NCBI GenBank assembly: GCA_964003245.1
Contig: CAXFIU010000009.1
Coordinates: 1 to 41,886 of the forward strand
Direction: 5' to 3'
Origin: MGIIb-O2 sp964003245
GTDB taxonomy: Archaea > Thermoplasmatota > Poseidoniia > Poseidoniales > Thalassarchaeaceae
DNA: 41,886 nucleotides
This document shows positions 23,952 to 31,821 of the stretch, piece after piece; position 1 is the stretch's first letter, and every line of letters begins with the position of its first letter. The notes beneath the pieces were generated by a model. The model was not told where the DNA came from. It was given only the letters and a program-made list of their open reading frames with translations, and ran no database searches. A program made the translations under genes and the position numbers.

Positions 23952-25256
23952 CTAACTTTCTTTACAAATTATGTACAACTTATGACTTCCTGATCCGCGT
24001 TCTAAATCTACATCTATCATGTATGATCTTGCTCCCTTAGTATCACGTAATGCTTTATCTAGACGTCTTTGTAAGGTTGGTTGAATCTCAGGATCTAAAG
24101 AACATCTCAAAGTAATCTTTCCTATGTTATTTCTTGAAGCCGCACTAGCAATTTGCTCTATATTATCCAGTTCAGGGGGTGTTAATCTATGTTGAATAAT
24201 TTCTCCAGTGCTAACGACAAAACCATTTATTTCATCATCATCAATTAGAGGATCAGTATGTATCAATAAAGGTCTTCTGCCTTCTATTCTAAGCCACGAA
24301 TATCCGGTATTTTCTTTTACTGCTTTAGATATCCATTTTTCTTGTAAGCCACTTTGAATTAATGCTGAATCAATTATTGAGATATAAGCGCCAAATGGTG
24401 GCGGTTTCGATAAAACATCTACTTTAGAATTTCTTTTTTTACCTTCTATCTTTGCAATTATATTCTTAGTACCCATACGAATACAACGCCTTTCATCTTT
24501 TGATGAAATTGCACCTATCCAGAGCGATAACCTGTCAACTCTCCCTCCTCCTTGGCTTAACCATTCCCAAGTTCTTGGAACTCCTGGGAAAATAGTTTCG
24601 ACAATAGCTTCAATCATTCCTTGTTGTTCTTCTCCTAATCTGGGTGACAAATCAAGAAGTACAGCTGGCCCCCTAGGGCCAGTTTGTAGATACTCATTCC
24701 ACGATTTAAGAACATCCATCAAAGCAGGTTCCATTTCATCAACATGATGATTCTGCGCATCCCTAGGTCTAGCTGGGTCTAGGTGGAGCATAGCTATTGG
24801 AGGATGTGCCCTAATCCCTGATTTCATCAGACTATTCCAGTAAGTTGTGATTGCCCCTTCAGCATCACTACTATCTCCAATTATGACTCTATCAAGAGTT
24901 CTTTGCATTTCTTCACCATTGGATGCGGAATGCATATTTGCGGCACATAATACTGCAATATTGCCATCTAACTCAATACCTAATGCAGGTCTTTTCAACT
25001 CATTTGCTAGAGCAATAAGTTGTGCTCCAGAACCTACTGCTGCATCAAGAATTACACCAGCCGGCAAGTCAAATGATTCTATTTGTTCTGCTCTAATCAT
25101 AGATATTGACCATGGAGTAGATAATCTTCTCATATCTTCGGTCATATGAAGAAGAGGCTCTCCTTTTCTTGCAGCCTTTGCACTAACTCTTTTCCCCGCT
25201 TCCTTTACAATATCTTCTGAAGGTATTAATGCGGTATGATTTTTCTTTCCTGTCAT
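23952..25256 (-). CDS. class I SAM-dependent methyltransferase with THUMP-like C-terminal domain
   Basis: Rossmann-fold methyltransferase with motif I VILDAAVGSGAQ, an LDPARPRD motif IV equivalent, and LLDLSPRLG. EWLSQGGGRVDRLSLWIG then FGAYISIIDSALIQSGL match the C-terminal THUMP-like segment of a widespread bacterial and archaeal protein family related to nucleic-acid methyltransferases. The target is unknown; RNA is the reasonable guess. The frame extends to an ATG at 25295 that overlaps the upstream gene by 14 bases, but ATG at 25256 with GAGGTG eight bases upstream is the better start, giving 434 residues. It precedes the rps13 leader by 112 bases. Confidence 0.8.
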   Translation of the reverse strand: MTGKKNHTALIPSEDIVKEAGKRVSAKAARKGEPLLHMTEDMRRLSTPWSISMIRAEQIESFDLPAGVILDAAVGSGAQLIALANELKRPALGIELDGNIAVLCAANMHSASNGEEMQRTLDRVIIGDSSDAEGAITTYWNSLMKSGIRAHPPIAMLHLDPARPRDAQNHHVDEMEPALMDVLKSWNEYLQTGPRGPAVLLDLSPRLGEEQQGMIEAIVETIFPGVPRTWEWLSQGGGRVDRLSLWIGAISSKDERRCIRMGTKNIIAKIEGKKRNSKVDVLSKPPPFGAYISIIDSALIQSGLQEKWISKAVKENTGYSWLRIEGRRPLLIHTDPLIDDDEINGFVVSTGEIIQHRLTPPELDNIEQIASAASRNNIGKITLRCSLDPEIQPTLQRRLDKALRDTKGARSYMIDVDLERGSGSHKLYIICKES

Positions 25257-25281
25257 TTTTTTCACCTCTTTTTTCTCAATA

Positions 25282-26232
25282 TCATAAAGCCGCACGATCT
25301 ATTTTTACTTCAAATCGAAGCCAAGTATTTTCTAGTTCATGACCTTCACTATTTCCATATGCAATAGGCGGAGGTAAAAGAACTGTATGAGTGGTACCAG
25401 TATCCTGAATCCAACCTCTGTCTTCTTCAATATCTAATCCAATTACTGCCCATCCAAAACCTTTGATATATCTAGAATCATCTCCTCCGGTAACTGGCAA
25501 GTCTCCTTCATCTAATTGATCCCCAGTGTCTGCATCCCATAATGTGTAGTGTACTTCAATATTATTTCCATCAGTAACATGCACCTCTCTTTCATTTGAG
25601 CCCTTGAAAACATGAACATCTAGGTTAATTGTTGACGATTGGAATTCTACATGCGTGGCTGTAATTGTGATGTCTTTTTCAGTAATATCTTCTGTTAATG
25701 ATATCTCAATTATTTCTGAATCTCCGCCCTCCAATCCATTCAAGAGAAGATTTTCACTTCCTTCATTTTTAAATTCAATACTTCCACCTACGATTTCTAA
25801 AATCAAATCAATAGTTGTATTACCTCTATTGTAGATTACAACACTAGCCCCATCTCCAATTCCCTGATGCTCCCAATCACATCTCAATTCCCCTGGATAT
25901 AAGAAAACACCATCTTGTTCGGATAATGAATCAGGCCAATCCCAATCATCCAATCTTGAATCACAAGTATCGAATAAAAGATCGATTTCCCAAGTCCATC
26001 TTCCATCTTCTTTAACATCTGCTTCTGTTACAGTTTTTGGAAATAGATTGTCCAATTCATTTTGAAAACCTACTGCGGCAAAAGCCAGCCATATCGATGA
26101 AAATAATATTATTAATATTGTAGCAAATGAGAGTATCATCATTGTTCTTGGTACTGCCATTTCATTCAACCCTATGGGTATTGGAGGATGTTCAATTTCC
26201 TCCGATGTATCGGCTATCCACGACCTCGTCAC
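25282..26232 (-). CDS. membrane-anchored protein with FKBP-like domain
   Basis: 316 residues. An N-terminal cytosolic stretch precedes one clear transmembrane helix at about 31-54, so most of the chain is outside the cell. Residues 65-215 form an unassigned beta-rich domain with several Asn-X-Ser/Thr sites. Residues about 225-316 resemble an FKBP-type peptidyl-prolyl isomerase: VHYTLWDADTGDQLDEG, YIKGFGWAVIGLDIEEDRG, LLPPPIAYG and WLRFEVKID occupy the expected order. Some active-site aromatics are not obvious, so catalysis is uncertain. A surface folding or binding role is likely. It follows the giant membrane protein gene by 110 bases and its stop lies in the start region of the methyltransferase gene. 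Confidence 0.72.
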   Translation of the reverse strand: MTRSWIADTSEEIEHPPIPIGLNEMAVPRTMMILSFATILIILFSSIWLAFAAVGFQNELDNLFPKTVTEADVKEDGRWTWEIDLLFDTCDSRLDDWDWPDSLSEQDGVFLYPGELRCDWEHQGIGDGASVVIYNRGNTTIDLILEIVGGSIEFKNEGSENLLLNGLEGGDSEIIEISLTEDITEKDITITATHVEFQSSTINLDVHVFKGSNEREVHVTDGNNIEVHYTLWDADTGDQLDEGDLPVTGGDDSRYIKGFGWAVIGLDIEEDRGWIQDTGTTHTVLLPPPIAYGNSEGHELENTWLRFEVKIDRAAL

Positions 26233-26342
26233 AGTACTTTGTCAAGCCGGCCCATCATCAAGGTTAGCATATACTGTTAGTAACAAAATAGGTGCTATTT
26301 CCCACTAATCAAGCCGCAGTGAACCGTTTTTTCTTCTTTTCG

Positions 26343-29300
26343 CTAATCTTTAATCAATTCTTCTTCGTTAGATAGACTCAACCAAGTGACGAATCCTAAT
26401 TCTGCTGCTAAAACAATCAATGAGATAAGTAAAACTGAAGGATTTAGCATCGTACTTCCTAATACTAACAGGGATGCGATAATAGCTACTATTAGGTCGA
26501 ATAATCCCCAAACTCTCAAGTTTCTTCTTAGTTGCAATATTCCAACAACCCAAATAACGGTTGACAAACTAACTAGAATAATTGGAAGATAAATTGTTGT
26601 AAAAATTCCAGTCCACAATATCCCTGTATACAACATTAAATGTGCGTCTATAGCTAATACCATTGTCCAGATTTCTTTTTTTAGTGGTACAGTTAAAGCA
26701 CATAAAAATAGTAACATGAGGCCAATAATTAATGTCACATCATCTTCAATACCATTTATGCTAGTTATTATATTCGATATTGAGATTACAGGGAAAATTA
26801 TTGCTGGAACTATAAATCCTAACTCTGCAATTTGCTCATTCTTTATTGTATGATATAGAGTTAGTAAAATAGCTAATATTCCTGCTGGTCCTGTTGAGAT
26901 AAATACTATTGCAATTGCCCTAATGGCATTATTATTTGTAGGGTCTTTTTCTTTTTTCTGTCTTTTTAGTTCTAGCCAATATAATAAAATTACAGCCAGA
27001 ATCAATAAGCTTTCGAGTATTATCCATGGCAACATCCATTCAATAAAATCGCCTTTAATAGGATTTACAGTTAGGGGGGCTGGTAGTGATTCGTAAAGTA
27101 TGGCTCCCACTAGTCTACCTATGAATATTGGAATGATAAACCAATCAACTGCAATAGCAATTCTTTCCATTAAATTCTTCTGATTTATCAGAGAAATAAT
27201 ACAAAGCAATAACACCAGCAGGATCATTATTGCCATATCAAATAGTTTTGAATTACTCATTCCAGGAGATAGATGACCGGATACTTGAATCACAATCATC
27301 CCACTTATTGCGATTGCAATTGGTAATTCTATTCCTAGGAAATGAGGCAATTCTAATTCTAATTCTTTAGTCCGTTGTCGAGCAATTAATATTAAGATTG
27401 AGATAAAAATTCCACTGACTAGAATTAACAATTGATTTACTCCTCCAATGAAACTAATAACTGATGAACTGATAATAACTAATCCAAGAACTAACAGAAT
27501 AATCAGAGGCTTATGAGTCGCGTCTGTGAGATATAATTCTTCCAAATCTTCAGTATCGCCCATTTCTCTACTCTTTTTCCTTTTACTTCTTATTTCCAAT
27601 AGTTGTGAATCAAAGCTTTTAGCATCTGTTGAAGATAAAGTCTTGGCAAATGATTTCCTTTTAGCCAATTCTTTCAATTCATCTCTTTTTGCAATACTTT
27701 TTATTTCTCTTCTCACTTCTCCATTACCGACCATCCAGATTGTACTAATTGCGAACAATCCTAATCCCGCCATTAATTCAGAGAAATCTCCAATCCTGTA
27801 AACTAGGGCAATATTGATTGTTAATAGCCATAGAGAAGCTAAAGATGGATTAAGCAATTTTTCAATTTTATTTATTTTTATAAGATAACTAAAGATTATT
27901 ATTGTAGTGCATAATAAGGATACTTTTCCAATACCTAATTCAGGAATTATATCAGTATCTATTAATTCATTTTTCCCTCTACTAATTATGCTAATTAGCA
28001 TCGGCAATCCCATAAGGGTCATTCCAATAGAATAAATACCATCCTTTTGTTCATCATTTTTAAAGAATAGAATTCCTGCAGCCAAGCAGTATATAATCAT
28101 CAAAATTTCATCAAGTCCAAACTGCCATTGCACTATTAGATATCCAATTGCTAGAGTCGTCAGCATCACAGTAGAATTCCCAATTCTTTTTTTATTTAAT
28201 TCAGAAATCAAGTGTAATGAAGTGATTATACCTAAAATAATCAATATGGTGACTGCAGTAAAACCTCCGAAATTGGCCATGAATGTTATAGTTATCAATG
28301 GTAGCCATAATCCAATACTCCATAATTGTAATAATCCCGAATCTCTAATTGATGCAGAAATCTCTGTAACTCCAAGAAATTTCGATGCCAGATTAACATC
28401 ATTTTCACCTAATTTATAATTTACAATAATCATCAATAAAGATGAAATCGAGAAATAACCTAAAAGAGGTATTGGTTCTAAATGAATAATTGAACCTGGG
28501 TCAGCATTACCATTTGCTACAATCAAGGTCCTAATCGCTTCTTCTAGTATTTCCTCTATCATTACCCATGCCCATGGAAGAATTACTGTGACTCCTCCTA
28601 ACGAGGGAGAACTTCTTTTAATTGCGAGATATCCTGTACCAATATGTACTAAAGATAATCCAAATAATAGTAATGATCCTCCATCCCCTGCAACACAGCT
28701 AGAAAGACAGAATGTGTTTTCTGAAGTCTGATTTGATGGAATCATTATTACTAGTAATATCAGTATTCCAATAGATCCAGTCCATAGCACTCTATCTGTA
28801 ACTGAGTGTTGGTCTCTTATCATTAAAAATCCAGTTACAAATATTCCTATTACTGCAAATATTTCATAAGAATCAAATGTTAGTATATTTTCTGTTTCAT
28901 TAATTACTAAAAAGATGGTCATTAATGTAGCTGAGATTAATAACGGAATAGACACTCTTCGAGCATTTATTCCTCTAACAACCAGATAGGACCCTCCGAA
29001 AGAAGAAGCCAAAATTGAGATTAATCCTAATGCGTACCCCACATCCTCACGATTGGCTCCAACAGCCATTAAAGCTCCAATCATCCCTAAGGATACTGAA
29101 ACTCCCCATAGGCCAGGTTCTCCCAATCCTAATGCTTTGAATGCCTTTGAAAACCAATTCTCATCTCTAGCAAATATTGCTGCCATACTGGCATTGATCC
29201 CAGAAATAATGATAATTAAGACAAATAATAGTAGTGGCTCATCCAGTGGTAGTATTTTCAGTGAACCTATACCAAATCCTTCAGTAAGTGCATGCATTCC

Positions 29301-30107
29301 AATCCACAGATTAGTTGACGCTATACCTAGAGATGCTAAATTACCTGATTTCCTATGTAAAGCCAAACTATGTACTAGTATGGTTGCAATTAGTATCATT
29401 AATGCAATTCCAATTTCTCCAAAACTATACCCTGTTGCAGAACCTATTGCTAGCAAAATCAGTGTTGATTGTGCGGCTATCGCATCGTGATTATGCCTGT
29501 AAGAAAGATATACATTGAATCCTACAAGCCCTAGCAAGAGCCCACCCAGAATCTCTACAGATATGATATTCCATCTTTGTAATTCTATTGCTAATCCATA
29601 CAATACTTTCATTGAAATTATTATCCAAGTTATCCCCAATAAATGAAGATTCTTTTTAGGTATCCATATTTCTCCTAGAATAAAACCCATTGTCGCTAAA
29701 AGTAGTAACAGAATCGTTGCAAATAATGGCTCTAAAGCAATTCCTGCGACGATACTAACGCCTGAAAATAATAGAATCATTGATGCCATCAGTATCCAAT
29801 TGACTTTCCTTTCTCCTTCCTGAGCCAAGTTAGTCGTCAAATCTGCTTCTGGTTTGTTAATTACGGTACCATCTTTTCTAATATATCCTGGTGATTTTTC
29901 ATCTATCTGTGCGAACGGATCAAAAATATCTCCTAACGCTTCATCAATTTGTTCAGTATCTTTTTCTTGTTCTATTTCTGAAGTATCATCAGGAATTAAT
30001 ATATCTCCTAATTCAACAGAATCGCTAATCTTAAATGCACGTTTTCGAATAAGTTCATCATTCGAATCTTCGGTACTCACAGCATCGCTGAAAGGTATTG
30101 ATGACAT
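26343..30107 (-). CDS. giant polytopic membrane protein of unknown function
   Basis: About 1,254 residues. A hydrophilic N-terminal segment of roughly 90 residues with Asp/Glu-rich sequence is followed by a very long series of hydrophobic helices, interrupted by one charged loop near residues 815-870 (counted from 30149; Lys/Arg-rich SIAKRDELKELAKRKS then EMGDTEDLEELY). The split into two hydrophobic halves suggests duplication or two modules. I recognise no catalytic or transport motif; it resembles the general build of large multi-helix DUF2339-like proteins, but I cannot confirm that. ATG at 30107 is preferred to 30149 because a GGGGATGAG purine tract sits just before it. It diverges from pckA. 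Confidence 0.75.
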   Translation of the reverse strand: MSSIPFSDAVSTEDSNDELIRKRAFKISDSVELGDILIPDDTSEIEQEKDTEQIDEALGDIFDPFAQIDEKSPGYIRKDGTVINKPEADLTTNLAQEGERKVNWILMASMILLFSGVSIVAGIALEPLFATILLLLLATMGFILGEIWIPKKNLHLLGITWIIISMKVLYGLAIELQRWNIISVEILGGLLLGLVGFNVYLSYRHNHDAIAAQSTLILLAIGSATGYSFGEIGIALMILIATILVHSLALHRKSGNLASLGIASTNLWIGMHALTEGFGIGSLKILPLDEPLLLFVLIIIISGINASMAAIFARDENWFSKAFKALGLGEPGLWGVSVSLGMIGALMAVGANREDVGYALGLISILASSFGGSYLVVRGINARRVSIPLLISATLMTIFLVINETENILTFDSYEIFAVIGIFVTGFLMIRDQHSVTDRVLWTGSIGILILLVIMIPSNQTSENTFCLSSCVAGDGGSLLLFGLSLVHIGTGYLAIKRSSPSLGGVTVILPWAWVMIEEILEEAIRTLIVANGNADPGSIIHLEPIPLLGYFSISSLLMIIVNYKLGENDVNLASKFLGVTEISASIRDSGLLQLWSIGLWLPLITITFMANFGGFTAVTILIILGIITSLHLISELNKKRIGNSTVMLTTLAIGYLIVQWQFGLDEILMIIYCLAAGILFFKNDEQKDGIYSIGMTLMGLPMLISIISRGKNELIDTDIIPELGIGKVSLLCTTIIIFSYLIKINKIEKLLNPSLASLWLLTINIALVYRIGDFSELMAGLGLFAISTIWMVGNGEVRREIKSIAKRDELKELAKRKSFAKTLSSTDAKSFDSQLLEIRSKRKKSREMGDTEDLEELYLTDATHKPLIILLVLGLVIISSSVISFIGGVNQLLILVSGIFISILILIARQRTKELELELPHFLGIELPIAIAISGMIVIQVSGHLSPGMSNSKLFDMAIMILLVLLLCIISLINQKNLMERIAIAVDWFIIPIFIGRLVGAILYESLPAPLTVNPIKGDFIEWMLPWIILESLLILAVILLYWLELKRQKKEKDPTNNNAIRAIAIVFISTGPAGILAILLTLYHTIKNEQIAELGFIVPAIIFPVISISNIITSINGIEDDVTLIIGLMLLFLCALTVPLKKEIWTMVLAIDAHLMLYTGILWTGIFTTIYLPIILVSLSTVIWVVGILQLRRNLRVWGLFDLIVAIIASLLVLGSTMLNPSVLLISLIVLAAELGFVTWLSLSNEEELIKD

Positions 30108-30184
30108 AATCTCATCCCCTTTTTCATTGAGTCTAAGATATATATTCATTATATCTCTAGGTAATGGTTGAAAAGTGATTCATA

Positions 30185-31813
30185 TTGTCAGTGCCCATGG
30201 AGACGTCGTCGAAAGGCACTGGCCCATCAGAATTTGCCACCTCATTAGCGACTCATGGCCTCGACCCCAAGGGTGCAGTGCACTGGAATCTTGGTTGGGA
30301 AGAACTTCATGAGATTGCAGTTAAAAGAGGCGAGGCAACTTTGACATCTCACGGAGTTCTACTTGCAACTACTGGTGAGAGAACCGGACGTTCACCTAAT
30401 GACAGATTTATTGTGGATGAGTCAGGACTTGCAGAAGATGTTTGGTGGGGTGAGGTGAATAAATCAACATCTTCTGAAGTATTCGATAATTTACTATCTA
30501 AGGTACAAAATCATCTGGATAACAGAGATGTGTTATTCGTCAAAGATGCTCATTGTGGGGCGGATCCAAAGTATTCGATGCCAGTGCGATTAATCACCGA
30601 AAAAGCTTGGCATGCCTCTTTCTTCCATAACATGTTTGTTCGAAGTAATCCAAGTGAATTAGTGAATCATAAGCCTGAATATACTATTCTTCATGCACCA
30701 GAATTAATAGCAGATCCTAAAGAAGATGGTACAAATTCAGGAGTCTTTGTAATTTTGGCACTAGATAGAGGACTTGTTATAATTGGAGGGACTCATTATG
30801 CTGGTGAAATTAAGAAAGCAATTTTTACAATTATGAATCATATTTTGCCTGCTAAAGGTTTACTTCCAATGCACTGTTCAGCTAATACTGACTATAAAAA
30901 TTCAGCATTATTCTTTGGTTTATCAGGGACTGGTAAGACAACACTTTCTGCCGATCCAGCAAGAGCACTTATTGGAGATGATGAACATGGCTGGTCTGAT
31001 GACGGAGTATTCAATTTTGAGGGCGGTTGCTATGCCAAATTGATAGGACTTTCAAAGGAAGATGAACCAGCAATTTTTGCGACTACTAGAATGCCCGGCT
31101 CTGTCTTAGAAAATGTGATATTAGATGCTAATGGCGTTCCAGATTTTGAAGATGGAACTCTTACTCAAAATACTCGAGGTTCTTATCCAATTGAGTCCAT
31201 TGAAAATCGTACTCCTGACTCAATGGCTGGGCATCCTAAAGATGTAGTATTCCTAACTTGCGATGCATTTGGTGTTCTACCCCCTCTCTCTAGATTAACT
31301 CCCGAACAAGCAGCTTATCATTTCATATCTGGATATACTGCTAAAGTTGCAGGTACAGAAATAGGAATTACTGAACCTCAGGCTACATTCTCAACATGTT
31401 TTGGAGCACCATTTATGCCAAGACACCCTAGCGTTTATGCTGATTTACTTTCAACTAAGATTCGTGATCATAATGCTAATTGTTGGTTAATTAATACTGG
31501 ATGGGTTGCAGGAGGTTATGGCGAATCAAGTAGGATTCGTATTAAGTGGACTAGGGCGTTACTTAATGCAGCTTTAGATGGTTCTCTAGATGATGTTATA
31601 TTTGTAGAAGATGAAAGATTCGGCTTCAATATACCCACATCTTGTGAAGGCGTACCGGATGAAATTCTTCAACCCAGACAAACATGGCCAGATAAGAAAA
31701 GATTCGATAATGTTGCAAATTTACTTGCACAGATGTTTATAGAAAACTTCGAACAATATTCTGATGGCTGTAGCGAAGAAGTTCTATCTGCCTCGCCTAA
31801 AGTCTTAGATTAA
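30185..31813 (+). CDS. pckA: phosphoenolpyruvate carboxykinase, ATP type
   Basis: Converts oxaloacetate and ATP to PEP, CO2 and ADP for gluconeogenesis. ATP-type signatures are TGERTGRSPNDRFIVDE near the start, FGLSGTGKTTLSADPARALIGDDEHGW (Walker A near residue 250), and WLINTGWVAGGYG. The length, 542 residues, is that of the bacterial ATP-dependent enzyme rather than the GTP-dependent form of many archaea. The frame opens at TTG 30185, with ATG at 30197 as alternative. It lies 77 bases from the divergent membrane protein start, and converges with maeB across about eight bases. Confidence 0.97.
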   Translation: MSVPMETSSKGTGPSEFATSLATHGLDPKGAVHWNLGWEELHEIAVKRGEATLTSHGVLLATTGERTGRSPNDRFIVDESGLAEDVWWGEVNKSTSSEVFDNLLSKVQNHLDNRDVLFVKDAHCGADPKYSMPVRLITEKAWHASFFHNMFVRSNPSELVNHKPEYTILHAPELIADPKEDGTNSGVFVILALDRGLVIIGGTHYAGEIKKAIFTIMNHILPAKGLLPMHCSANTDYKNSALFFGLSGTGKTTLSADPARALIGDDEHGWSDDGVFNFEGGCYAKLIGLSKEDEPAIFATTRMPGSVLENVILDANGVPDFEDGTLTQNTRGSYPIESIENRTPDSMAGHPKDVVFLTCDAFGVLPPLSRLTPEQAAYHFISGYTAKVAGTEIGITEPQATFSTCFGAPFMPRHPSVYADLLSTKIRDHNANCWLINTGWVAGGYGESSRIRIKWTRALLNAALDGSLDDVIFVEDERFGFNIPTSCEGVPDEILQPRQTWPDKKRFDNVANLLAQMFIENFEQYSDGCSEEVLSASPKVLD

Positions 31814-31821
31814 TTCTGAGA

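Noticed and set aside
29053..29490. Antisense frame of 145 codons within the giant membrane protein gene
   Set aside because: It is a complementary shadow of a hydrophobic coding sequence, without ribosome site or family match.
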